DNA from: Muribaculaceae bacterium
GTDB lineage: Bacteria; Bacteroidota; Bacteroidia; Bacteroidales; Muribaculaceae
Assembly: GCA_017626045.1 (NCBI GenBank)
Contig: JAGAJP010000013.1
Span: 1 to 64,000 of the forward strand
Length of the DNA: 64,000 bases
Reading direction: 5' to 3'
This document shows positions 25,239 through 33,565 of the stretch, piece by piece; the stretch's first letter is position 1, and every line of letters begins with the position of its first letter. The notes beneath the pieces are model-generated. The model was not told the origin of the DNA. It was given only the letters and a program-made list of their open reading frames with translations, and ran no database searches. The position numbers were made by a program, and so were the translations under genes.

Positions 25239-26573
25239 ATGATGGAAATCAATATCCAGAATCCTTTCGGAGAGGAGGCACCGGTGAAACTTCCGCGCAT
25301 GGAGACAGGACGCGAGGAGGATATCCGTCCAGGAAAGACGGTGTTGGTGATCGGCAGCGGAGGCAGGGAACACGCTATCGTAGACGCCCTGTCGCGCAGC
25401 GCGCGCGTGCAGAAGATATACGCATGTCCGGGCAATCCGGGCATGTCGCGCCACGCCACCTGCGTGCCCATCTCTGTGACCGATGTCGAGGCGCTGCGCG
25501 ATTTCGCCAAAGAGAAATGCGTAGACCTGACAGTGGTGGGTCCGGAAGCCTCTTTGGCGGCAGGAGTGGCAGATGCCTTTAAGGAAGCGGGTCTCCGCAT
25601 CTTCGGCCCCACCAAGGCGGGTGCTCGCATCGAGTCGAGCAAGGAGTTCGCAAAACAGATAATGGAGAAATACGGTGTGCCGACCGGAGCCTACAGAAGT
25701 TTCGACCGATATGAGGACGCCAAGGCATACGCCGAGAGCCTTCCTCTGCCCACCGTGATTAAATACGACGGTCTCGCCGCCGGCAAAGGCGTGGTGGTGG
25801 CAGCCACCCGCGAGGAGGCTGACGCAGCCTTGCGCGACATGCTGCTCGACTCCGCTTTCGGCAAGGGAAGAGTACTCATCGAGGAGTTCCTTGATGGTCC
25901 GGAGTTCTCGTTTATGTGTGCCGTGGGAGGCCGCAAGGTATATCCGTTGGCTCTTGCACAGGACCACAAGCGGGCGTATGACGGTGACCGCGGTCCCAAC
26001 ACCGGAGGCATGGGTGCATATTCACCGCTCCCCTTCATCAGCGAGGAGGTTCGCGAGAAGGCACTGAAGGAAATCCTCCAGCGCACCGCCGACGGACTTG
26101 CCGACGAGGGCATAAGCTATACCGGCATACTGTATGGCGGTCTGATTCTGACGAAGGATGGTCCCAAGGTGATTGAGTTCAACGCCCGTTTCGGAGACCC
26201 GGAGACAGAGGTGGTGCTTCCGCGTCTTGTCAGCGACATCTACGACCTGTTTGACGCCGCCATTGACTCAGCAGACTATGAGCCGGAATGGAGTAAGGAA
26301 TCATGCCTCGGCGTCGTGCTGGCATCTGACGGCTATCCCGGCAGCTACAGCAAGGGCGTGGAGCTTGACTTCGACGGATGCGCCAAGGTTTTCCACATGG
26401 GCACTAAGGCATCCGACGGCAAACTGCTCACGGCAGGAGGTCGCGTGGCAATGGTGACCGGCATGGGCAAGACCCTTGAGGAAGCCGCAGCCCGCGCCTA
26501 CGCCGACGTGAAGAAAGCCGTCACAAAGGGACTCTTCTACCGCAGCGACATCGGAAAACAAGCACTTAATTAA
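25239..26573 (+). CDS. purD: Phosphoribosylamine-glycine ligase (GAR synthetase)
   Basis: Joins phosphoribosylamine and glycine with ATP. An ATP-grasp protein: VLVIGSGGREHAIVDALS, VVGPEASLAAGVAD, KYDGLAAGKGVVVA, DHKRAYDGDRGPNTGGMGAYSP and EFNARFGDPETE are all present. The usual enzyme starts directly at the VLVIGSGGREH segment. Here about 33 extra residues precede it (MMEINIQNPFGEEAPVK...). The ATG at 25239 is 4 bases after purH; another in-frame ATG near 25300 (METGREED) would give a shorter extension. The tight spacing favours the upstream start, but this is not certain. Confidence 0.95.
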   Translation: MMEINIQNPFGEEAPVKLPRMETGREEDIRPGKTVLVIGSGGREHAIVDALSRSARVQKIYACPGNPGMSRHATCVPISVTDVEALRDFAKEKCVDLTVVGPEASLAAGVADAFKEAGLRIFGPTKAGARIESSKEFAKQIMEKYGVPTGAYRSFDRYEDAKAYAESLPLPTVIKYDGLAAGKGVVVAATREEADAALRDMLLDSAFGKGRVLIEEFLDGPEFSFMCAVGGRKVYPLALAQDHKRAYDGDRGPNTGGMGAYSPLPFISEEVREKALKEILQRTADGLADEGISYTGILYGGLILTKDGPKVIEFNARFGDPETEVVLPRLVSDIYDLFDAAIDSADYEPEWSKESCLGVVLASDGYPGSYSKGVELDFDGCAKVFHMGTKASDGKLLTAGGRVAMVTGMGKTLEEAAARAYADVKKAVTKGLFYRSDIGKQALN

Positions 26574-26760
26574 TTTAGAATTGAGAATTTAGAATTTAGA
26601 ATTAGACACACTGGACTAATTGAACTAATCAAACTGATTGGATTAATTGGACTGATTAGATTAATTAGACTAATTGGACTAATCAAAGTCAGCAAGGATG
26701 AAATTCTAAATTCTAAATTCTAAATTAGACTAAATTATAAATTCAAAATTATAAATTTGT
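26574..26760. repeat. Composite tract: 7-mers, nine-base repeats, inverted 7-mers
   Basis: The whole purD-purB gap. About 26574-26605 holds AATTTAG/AATTGAG 7-mers. About 26613-26685 holds roughly eight imperfect 9-mers of the GGACTAATT type in exact 9-base register. About 26702-26726 holds ATTCTAA units, the reverse complement of the first 7-mers. The ends can pair, giving a stem that presents the 9-mer array. The last 35 bases are plain AT-rich DNA. Confidence 0.8.
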
Positions 26761-26761
26761 A

Positions 26762-28060
26762 ATGGTTGAAAGATACGGAAGAGACGTGATGCGTCGCGTC
26801 TGGACTGAACAGAATAAATTTGACGCCTATCTGAGAGTGGAGATTCTCGCCGCAGAGGCGTGGAGCGAACTTGGCGTTATTCCGAAAGAGGACGTAAAGA
26901 AACTCTGGGATAATGCCACATTCAACATCGACAGAATCAAGGAAATCGAAGAAAAGACCCGCCACGATGTGGTGGCGTTTACCCGCGCGGTGAGCGAGAG
27001 CCTCGGCGATGAAAGGAAGTGGGTTCACTACGGCCTAACATCCACCGACGTTGTTGACACCGCCAACGGATACCTTTTCAAGCAGGCAAACGAAATAATT
27101 GCCGAAGACCTCGACAAGTTCTGCGATATGCTGAAACGTCAGGCATTGAGATTCAAGAACGTGCCGTGCATCGGCAGAACACACGGCATCCACGCCGATA
27201 TCACGAGTTTCGGACTGAAATGGGTGCTCTGGCTTGCTGAGATGAGACGCAACATAGAACGGTTCCGTCTTGCCGCCGCAGGAGTGGAGGTAGGAAAACT
27301 GAGCGGTGCCGTCGGCAACTTCGCCAACATCCCGCCTTTTATCCAGGACTATGTATGCGAGCACCTCGGCATCAATTCCGCCGATGTCTCGACTCAGGTG
27401 ATACAGCGCGACCGCCACGCATATTATATGGCGACCCTCGCGGTGATAGCTTCGAGTCTCGAGCAGATGGCATTGGAGGTGAGAAACCTGCAGCGCACGG
27501 AGGTGCATGAGGTTGAGGAGGCATTCGGCAAAGGACAGAAGGGCTCCAGTGCTATGCCCCACAAGCGCAATCCGGTAAGCAGCGAGAACATCTGCGGCTG
27601 CGCCCGCGTGATGCGCGGATACATGGCTACCGCTTACGAGAACGTGGCACTCTGGCACGAACGCGACATATCCCACTCCGCCACCGAAAGAATCATCATG
27701 CCCGACGCCACCATACTTCTTGACTATATGCTCAACCGCATGATGGGCATACTCGAGAACCTCACCATCTTTGAAGACAAGATGATGGCGGACATCTACA
27801 TGACCAACGGCGTGATCTTCGCTCAGAGGGTTATGAATGCCCTCATAGGAAAGGGCTGGGTTCGCGAGCAGGCATACGACACCGTGCAACCGGTGGCGAT
27901 GAAGGCAATGGCAACAAACAGCGCCTACAAAGACCTCCTTCTCCAGACTCCCGCAGTGATGGAGATGCTGACCCCCGAGGAACTGGACGCCTGCTTCACC
28001 CTCGACTACTACATGAAAAATGTAGACTACATCTACAAAAGAAACGGCTTATCGAATTGA
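26762..28060 (+). CDS. purB: Adenylosuccinate lyase
   Basis: Removes fumarate from SAICAR and from adenylosuccinate, so it acts in both the IMP and the AMP pathway. It has 432 residues, close to the Bacillus-type enzyme. The fumarase/ASL superfamily signature is [16 protein letters not shown] (about 260-275), with upstream [11 protein letters not shown] and [30 protein letters not shown] marks the N terminus. It is flanked on both sides by repeat tracts, and its TGA stop is provided by an AATTGAG unit. purA follows 84 bases downstream. Confidence 0.97.
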   Translation: MVERYGRDVMRRVWTEQNKFDAYLRVEILAAEAWSELGVIPKEDVKKLWDNATFNIDRIKEIEEKTRHDVVAFTRAVSESLGDERKWVHYGLTSTDVVDTANGYLFKQANEIIAEDLDKFCDMLKRQALRFKNVPCIGRTHGIHADITSFGLKWVLWLAEMRRNIERFRLAAAGVEVGKLSGAVGNFANIPPFIQDYVCEHLGINSADVSTQVIQRDRHAYYMATLAVIASSLEQMALEVRNLQRTEVHEVEEAFGKGQKGSSAMPHKRNPVSSENICGCARVMRGYMATAYENVALWHERDISHSATERIIMPDATILLDYMLNRMMGILENLTIFEDKMMADIYMTNGVIFAQRVMNALIGKGWVREQAYDTVQPVAMKAMATNSAYKDLLLQTPAVMEMLTPEELDACFTLDYYMKNVDYIYKRNGLSN

Positions 28061-28100
28061 GAATTGAAAATTAGACTAATTAGACTAATTAGACCAATTC
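28055..28100. repeat. 7-mer to 9-mer tract after purB
   Basis: AATTGAG and AATTGAA units contain the purB stop codon and pass directly into 9-base GACTAATTA, GACTAATTA, GACCAATTC units. Confidence 0.75.
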
Positions 28101-28144
28101 AAAATAAGCCAAGGAAGAATTAAAAAAATATAATTTCTAAAATA

Positions 28145-29437
28145 ATGAGTCACAGATTAGTTGTAACCGGCTCCCAGTGGGGAGACGAAGGCAAAGGCAA
28201 GATCACTGACTATTTCGCATGTCGCGCCGACATGGTGGTAAGATACCAGGGCGGAAACAACGCGGGACACTCGGTGATGTTTGACGGACATAAATATTCT
28301 CTGCAGAGCATTCCCTCCGGCATCTTCAATCCGAAGACTGTCAACGTGATGGCAAACGGAATGGTAGTAAACCCGGTATCGGTGATCGCGGAACTCGAAA
28401 AACTTCACAATCAGGGAATCACCGACTATCAGCTTTACATCTCCGACCGCGCGGCGATGGTGATGCCCTGGCACAGCATGCTCGACGGCGCAAGCGAGAG
28501 CATGAAGGGTGACGCTAAGATCGGCACCACCAAGAAGGGCATCGGTCCGGCATACACCGACAAATACTCGCGTCTCGGCCTTCGCATGGGCGACCTTCTG
28601 GAACCCGAATACTTCGCCGAGCGACTGAAAGCCGCCCTTGAGGTGAAGAATATGGAACTGAAGATGTATGGACTCGAGCCGCTCGACTATCAGCAAGTCT
28701 ATGACCAGTATATGGAGATAGCGAAAGTGCTTGGCCCGCGCATCTGCGACACAAGCCTCCTCATAGACGACGCCATCCACAGCAACTCGAAGATACTGTT
28801 CGAGGGAGCTCAGGGCATGATGCTCTGCATCGACCATGGCACATATCCCTACGTGACCTCCTCGTGTCCGTCGGCGGCAAGCATCGCCCAGGGCGCCGGA
28901 GTAGCCCCGAAATGGATAGAAAACGTTGTGGGCGTGGCAAAAGCATATTGCACACGCGTGGGCGAAGGTCCTTTCCCCACGGAACTCTTCGACGAGACGG
29001 CTCACGAGATACGCGAGCGCGGCCATGAATACGGCACAGTGACCGGACGTCCGCGCCGCATCGGATGGTTTGACGCAGTTGTGGCACGCTATACATCGCG
29101 TCTTGCCGGCATCGACTACTGGGCGCTTATGCTCTTCGACGTGCTCTCCGGTCTCGACAAGGTGAAGATATGCGTGGGATACGAACTTGACGGCAAGGAA
29201 ATCCCGGCTCCCCCCTCCACCATCAGCGCTCTGTCTCGCTGCAAACCCATTTACATCGAGATGGACGGCTGGAAGGAAGATATCACCGGCTGCAAGCACT
29301 TCGACGAACTCCCCGAGGCTGCGAAGGCATACGTGAGAAAGGTGGAGGAACTCACCGGTACCAAGGTAGGTATCATATCCGTAGGACCCGACCGCACACA
29401 GACCATCATGGTCTCCGACAAACTCAAGGAGTTTTGA
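28145..29437 (+). CDS. purA: Adenylosuccinate synthetase
   Basis: GTP-dependent joining of IMP and aspartate, committing IMP to AMP. It has 430 residues. The phosphate-loop signature is GSQWGDEGKGKITDYF (about 9-24), then YQGGNNAGHS, GTTKKGIGPAYTDKYSR, FEGAQGMMLCIDHGTYPYVTSS, GEGPFPTEL and TGRPRRIGWFDAV. All the expected blocks are intact. It works directly with PurB, encoded just upstream, and competes with GuaB, encoded just downstream, for IMP. Confidence 0.97.
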   Translation: MSHRLVVTGSQWGDEGKGKITDYFACRADMVVRYQGGNNAGHSVMFDGHKYSLQSIPSGIFNPKTVNVMANGMVVNPVSVIAELEKLHNQGITDYQLYISDRAAMVMPWHSMLDGASESMKGDAKIGTTKKGIGPAYTDKYSRLGLRMGDLLEPEYFAERLKAALEVKNMELKMYGLEPLDYQQVYDQYMEIAKVLGPRICDTSLLIDDAIHSNSKILFEGAQGMMLCIDHGTYPYVTSSCPSAASIAQGAGVAPKWIENVVGVAKAYCTRVGEGPFPTELFDETAHEIRERGHEYGTVTGRPRRIGWFDAVVARYTSRLAGIDYWALMLFDVLSGLDKVKICVGYELDGKEIPAPPSTISALSRCKPIYIEMDGWKEDITGCKHFDELPEAAKAYVRKVEELTGTKVGIISVGPDRTQTIMVSDKLKEF

Positions 29438-29440
29438 GAT

Positions 29441-29474
29441 AAATTCTCATTTTCAATTCTCAATTCTAAATTAG
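29441..29474. repeat. Inverted-type 7-mer tract (ATTCTCA/ATTCTAA) before guaB
   Basis: Units ATTCTCA, ATTCTCA and ATTCTAA are reverse complements of the AATTGAG class. They fill the purA-guaB gap up to the guaB start. Confidence 0.65.
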
Positions 29475-29480
29475 AAAAAT

Positions 29481-30953
29481 ATGGGCTTTATAGATGAAAA
29501 AGTGACGTTGGAAGGCATGACGTTTGATGATGTCCTGCTAATCCCCGCATATTCGCAGGTAATTCCGAGCGAGGTGAAACTTTCCACCCGATTTTCACGC
29601 AACATACCGCTCAACATACCGTTTGTGTCTGCAGCGATGGATACGGTGACTGAAGCCGACATGGCGATCGCGATAGCACGTCAGGGAGGCATCGGAGTTA
29701 TCCACAAGAACATGAGCATCAAGGCTCAGGCTGACCAGGTGCGTCGCGTAAAGCGTGCCGAGAGCGGCATGATATACGATCCTATCACCATCACCGGCGA
29801 CCGGACTGTGGGAGACGCGCTGCAGTTGATGCACGACAACCATATCGGTGGCATTCCGGTAGTGGACGAAGAGGGAAATCTGAAGGGTATCGTCACCAAC
29901 CGCGACCTGAGGTTCCAGAAAGACATGAATATCCTTATCAAGGATGTCATGACAACCGAGAACCTCATCACAACAGACAATCCAAGTCTTTCGGAGGCAT
30001 CCGAGATGCTGCTCCGCCACAAGATTGAAAAACTTCCGGTGGTGGATAAGAGCGGCAAATTGGTTGGACTGATCACCTACCGCGACATAGAGAAAATCAA
30101 AGACTATCCCAACGCCGCAAAAGACAGCAAGGGACGTCTGCGGGTGGCAGCCGGAGTCGGCGTCACCTCCGACACTCTCGACCGCGTGAAGGCATTGGTG
30201 GAGGCAGGTGCCGACGCAATAGTCATCGACACTGCGCATGGCCACAGCCAGAACGTTGTCAACACTCTGAAAAAAGTCAAGGACGCATATCCGGAACTTG
30301 ACGTCGTAGTGGGCAACATAGCCACAGCTGAGGCTGCCAAGTTCCTCATCGAGGCGGGAGCCGACGGCATAAAGGTCGGCATAGGCCCGGGCTCCATCTG
30401 CACCACCCGCATCGTGGCAGGCGTAGGAGTGCCGCAGCTGAGCGCGATCTTCGAGGCCGCCAAGGCGGCTCACGCCTACGGAGTGCCGGTTATTGCCGAC
30501 GGAGGTCTCCGCTATTCCGGCGATGTGGTCAAGGCACTCGCAGCCGGCGGTGACTGCGTTATGATGGGCTCTATGTTTGCCGGCACCGAGGAGTCGCCGG
30601 GTGAAACCATCATCTACAACGGCAGGAAGTTCAAGTCATACCGTGGTATGGGTTCCATCTCCGCGATGCAGGCAGGCTCAAAAGACCGTTATTTCCAGAG
30701 CGAGAAAACCGACAGCAGCAAGTTTGTGCCGGAAGGCATCGAGGCACGTGTCCCTTATAAGGGCACACTGAGCGAGACAGTATATCAGCTTGTAGGCGGT
30801 CTCCGCAGCGGTATGGGCTATGTCGGCGCTCCCGACATCGAGCACCTCCACGATGCAAAGTTTGTGAAGATAACCTCCGCGGCAGTAGTTGAGAACCATC
30901 CGCATGATGTCACCATCACCAAGGAGGCACCTAACTACACAAGAGGGAATTGA
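29481..30953 (+). CDS. guaB: IMP dehydrogenase
   Basis: Oxidises IMP to XMP with NAD+, the first committed step to GMP. It has 490 residues, full length. The catalytic barrel is interrupted by a pair of CBS domains at about residues 95-215 ([20 protein letters not shown] and [19 protein letters not shown]). The active-site loop is [18 protein letters not shown] with Cys 307, and the flap region has GSKDRYFQ and [13 protein letters not shown]. guaA follows after 11 bases, so the XMP branch is a two-gene unit at the end of the purine block. Confidence 0.97.
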   Translation: MGFIDEKVTLEGMTFDDVLLIPAYSQVIPSEVKLSTRFSRNIPLNIPFVSAAMDTVTEADMAIAIARQGGIGVIHKNMSIKAQADQVRRVKRAESGMIYDPITITGDRTVGDALQLMHDNHIGGIPVVDEEGNLKGIVTNRDLRFQKDMNILIKDVMTTENLITTDNPSLSEASEMLLRHKIEKLPVVDKSGKLVGLITYRDIEKIKDYPNAAKDSKGRLRVAAGVGVTSDTLDRVKALVEAGADAIVIDTAHGHSQNVVNTLKKVKDAYPELDVVVGNIATAEAAKFLIEAGADGIKVGIGPGSICTTRIVAGVGVPQLSAIFEAAKAAHAYGVPVIADGGLRYSGDVVKALAAGGDCVMMGSMFAGTEESPGETIIYNGRKFKSYRGMGSISAMQAGSKDRYFQSEKTDSSKFVPEGIEARVPYKGTLSETVYQLVGGLRSGMGYVGAPDIEHLHDAKFVKITSAAVVENHPHDVTITKEAPNYTRGN

Positions 30954-30964
30954 AAAGTTTTTTT

Positions 30965-32491
30965 ATGGAAAAGATATTGATAGTTGACTTCGGATCGCAG
31001 TATACGCAGCTTATCGCGCGCAGGGTGCGTGAGCTGAACGTTTATTGCGAGATACACCCTTTCCACAAGATTCCCGCCATCGACGGGGAAGTGAAGGGTG
31101 TGATACTGTCCGGAAGCCCGTATTCCGTCAATGACCCCGAGGCACCCAAACCGTCGCTCGACGCGTTCAAAGGCAAACTCCCCCTTCTGGGCGTGTGCTA
31201 CGGCGCACAGTTGCTCGCGCAGATGGCGGGTGGCACAGTGAAGGGGGCTCCGAGCCGCGAATACGGCAGGGCAATGCTTACCGTGACCGATGCCTCCGAC
31301 CCGCTGATGCAGGGACTTCCGTCACCTACACAGGTATGGATGAGCCACGGCGACACAATCACCGATACCGCCGACCATTTCCACATCATCGGCAGCACCG
31401 ACAATGTTCGCGTTGCCGCCTACCACGTGGAAGGCGAGGAGACATGGGGCATACAGTTCCACCCGGAAGTGTACCATTCGACCGACGGCACACAGTTGCT
31501 CCGCAACTTCGTGATGGGAATTTGCGGCTGCAGCGGCACATGGAGCCCTGACTCTTTTATCGAGAGCACAGTTACCGACCTCCGTGCAAAAATCGGCAAC
31601 GACCAGGTGATACTCGGTCTCTCGGGCGGCGTAGACTCCACAGTGGCGGCAGTTCTGCTCAACAAAGCTATCGGCCACAACCTGCAGTGCATATTCGTCA
31701 ACAACGGTCTTCTGCGCCTCAACGAGTTTGAGGACGTGCTGGAGCAGTACAAGGGCATGGGCCTGAACGTGAAAGGTGTGGATGCGAGCGAGAGGTTCTA
31801 TGCCGACCTCGCCGGAGTAACAGACCCGGAAGGAAAACGCAAGATCATCGGCAGGGACTTTATCGAGGTGTTCAATGAAGAGGCTCAGAAATTCCACGGC
31901 GCGCGCTGGCTCGCACAGGGCACTATCTATCCCGACGTGATAGAGAGCGTGAGCGTCAACGGTCCCTCCTGCACCATCAAGTCGCACCACAACGTAGGAG
32001 GTCTTCCGGAAAAGATGAACCTCAAGGTTGTTGAGCCGCTGCGACTGCTGTTCAAGGACGAGGTGCGCCGCGTAGGCAAGGCACTCGGCATCGACCCGCT
32101 GCTTTTAGGCCGCCATCCGTTCCCGGGACCCGGACTCGGAATCCGCATCCTTGGAGAAGTGACCGAAGAGAAGGTGCGCGTACTTCAGCAGGCAGACCAC
32201 ATCTTCATCAGCAACCTCCGCGAGGCAGGACTCTACGACAGCGTATGGCAGGCAGGTGTGATGCTTCTGCCGGTGCAGAGCGTAGGCGTGATGGGCGACG
32301 AGCGCACATACGAGCGCTGCTGCGCACTCCGCGCCGTCATCTCCACAGACGGCATGACAGCCGACTGGGTACACCTCCCCTACGAATTCCTCGCCAAGGT
32401 AAGCAACGAGATAATCAACAAGGTGCGCGGCATAAACCGCGTAGTCTACGACATCTCCTCGAAGCCACCGGCCACAATTGAGTGGGAATGA
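30965..32491 (+). CDS. guaA: GMP synthase (glutamine-hydrolysing)
   Basis: Aminates XMP to GMP. It has 508 residues from the ATG at 30965; the longer in-frame extension to a TTG at 30950 overlaps the guaB stop and is unlikely. Residues 1 to about 190 are the class I glutaminase, with [11 protein letters not shown] (Cys 78) and IQFHPEV. The ATP-pyrophosphatase domain has the P-loop [11 protein letters not shown]. The C-terminal dimerisation domain has [29 protein letters not shown] and the ending KPPATIEWE. It is last in the purine block and followed directly by a large palindrome that likely ends transcription. Confidence 0.97.
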   Translation: MEKILIVDFGSQYTQLIARRVRELNVYCEIHPFHKIPAIDGEVKGVILSGSPYSVNDPEAPKPSLDAFKGKLPLLGVCYGAQLLAQMAGGTVKGAPSREYGRAMLTVTDASDPLMQGLPSPTQVWMSHGDTITDTADHFHIIGSTDNVRVAAYHVEGEETWGIQFHPEVYHSTDGTQLLRNFVMGICGCSGTWSPDSFIESTVTDLRAKIGNDQVILGLSGGVDSTVAAVLLNKAIGHNLQCIFVNNGLLRLNEFEDVLEQYKGMGLNVKGVDASERFYADLAGVTDPEGKRKIIGRDFIEVFNEEAQKFHGARWLAQGTIYPDVIESVSVNGPSCTIKSHHNVGGLPEKMNLKVVEPLRLLFKDEVRRVGKALGIDPLLLGRHPFPGPGLGIRILGEVTEEKVRVLQQADHIFISNLREAGLYDSVWQAGVMLLPVQSVGVMGDERTYERCCALRAVISTDGMTADWVHLPYEFLAKVSNEIINKVRGINRVVYDISSKPPATIEWE

Positions 32492-32492
32492 T

Positions 32493-32534
32493 AGCGATAA
32501 GGGCTCCCGGAAATTTCCGGGAGCCCTTATCGCT
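32493..32534. terminator. Perfect 42-base palindrome between convergent genes
   Basis: Left arm 32493-32513 and right arm 32514-32534 are exact reverse complements (core AAGGGCTCCCGGAAA). It lies 2 bases after the guaA stop and 38 bases from the end of the convergent DUF3943 gene. There is no T run on either side, but position and strength suggest a bidirectional terminator. Confidence 0.75.
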
Positions 32535-32538
32535 CAGA

Positions 32539-32588
32539 AAACTCAGAGAACTCCGAGAACTCCGAGAAAAATCAAAATTCAAAATTGA
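32539..32588. repeat. AACTCCGAG 9-mers then inverted 7-mers
   Basis: Three to four 9-base units (AACTCAGAG, AACTCCGAG, AACTCCGAG) next to the palindrome. These are followed by AAAATTC-type 7-mers that run into the last codons of the minus-strand DUF3943 gene. Confidence 0.7.
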
Positions 32589-33531
32589 TCTGGAAGCCGA
32601 GTGAGCGGGAAGTGATGACAGGTGCGGAGGTGAGGAGCAGGCGGCGCTCCTTGGCGTAGCGGCGTGCCGGATTGCCGGCGAAAAGCCCTACCACCTCGTT
32701 GACCGGATCTATCAGAAACGCTACTATATTGCCGATGACGGGACTCCCGAAGAGACGGTAGTCATGATCTACTATATATCTCTTCAACCGATAGAAGCCC
32801 TCACCTATCGCGCTGCCCACAAGCGGAGTGATGAAGATATCCTGAATGGAGGGGCGCTCGTTGACCGCCTCTATGCCGAACTCCCATCCTATGGTGGAGA
32901 TACACGCGCAATATAGCATCGAGCCCCAAAACGAGAAGCCGCAACTTCGGGCCGCCATGAAATACACGGCTCCGGCATATGGATGAAGCACAAGGTTGAA
33001 GATCGGGTTGTCGCTGTCCCACTCAAAGCCATCCTTGAACATGTGGTTATACCATCTTTCGTAAAATGGCGTGGTGCGCAGCTCCGCCTTGCTCCAGGCT
33101 GTTGCGTCTTCAGGAAGAGTCTCCATAACCACCAGCGAACTGATGAATGCGCCGGTAAGAACGGCGGCGTTGGTCCACATCCTTTTCCAGTCGGGATGCT
33201 GAAAACTGAGGGAGTTTCCCTCGGGATATGCATATATGGTCTCAATCTGTTTTTTCCCGTTCTTGCCGATACGGTCGCCGGGCACATACATGAAAGGTCG
33301 TGAAGCCCTCACTGCAGCCGTCTTCTCGGGATTTGCGGCTTCTATGGAATCGGTGGTTATAATAGCAGTTTTCTCGCCGCATGTATCCGTTGTCACTGAT
33401 ATACATGTATCCGTTGTCACTGATATGATGGTCAGGCTATCGGCAGGCATGACGGAATCCCTTTCTCCGGCATTCAACCGGAGAAAGGAACTCGTCAGCA
33501 ACAACAATAATAGGTAAATGTGTGTTTTCAT
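32572..33531 (-). CDS. DUF3943 family protein, secreted or envelope-associated
   Basis: Function unknown. It has 319 residues with an N-terminal signal peptide (MKTHIYLLLLLLTSSFLRLNAG). The C-terminal two thirds match the DUF3943 pattern: NLVLHPYAGAVYFMAARSCG, WEFGIEAVNERPSIQDIFITPLVGSAIGE, then a C-terminal segment ending QINFEF. That ending suggests membrane or outer-membrane contact. A 24-base tandem duplication repeats the octapeptide ISVTTDTC near residue 40. It is the third gene of a minus-strand operon, 34 bases after the phosphoethanolamine-transferase-like gene, so a role in envelope or lipid A modification is possible. That is inference. Confidence 0.78.
   Translation of the reverse strand: MKTHIYLLLLLLTSSFLRLNAGERDSVMPADSLTIISVTTDTCISVTTDTCGEKTAIITTDSIEAANPEKTAAVRASRPFMYVPGDRIGKNGKKQIETIYAYPEGNSLSFQHPDWKRMWTNAAVLTGAFISSLVVMETLPEDATAWSKAELRTTPFYERWYNHMFKDGFEWDSDNPIFNLVLHPYAGAVYFMAARSCGFSFWGSMLYCACISTIGWEFGIEAVNERPSIQDIFITPLVGSAIGEGFYRLKRYIVDHDYRLFGSPVIGNIVAFLIDPVNEVVGLFAGNPARRYAKERRLLLTSAPVITSRSLGFQINFEF
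33380..33427 (-). repeat. 24-base tandem duplication inside the DUF3943 gene
   Basis: Two adjacent 24-base copies (33380-33403 and 33404-33427) that differ only at the last base, in frame, giving ISVTTDTC twice. Probably a recent slip, in a non-conserved linker after the signal peptide. Confidence 0.85.
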
Positions 33532-33565
33532 AGCCCTTAAGTGTATTGTAATGCATAATTCATCC

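Noticed and set aside
26574..26760. Regular repeats considered as a CRISPR array
   Set aside because: Units are 7 or 9 bases without unique spacers, and no cas gene is in the window.
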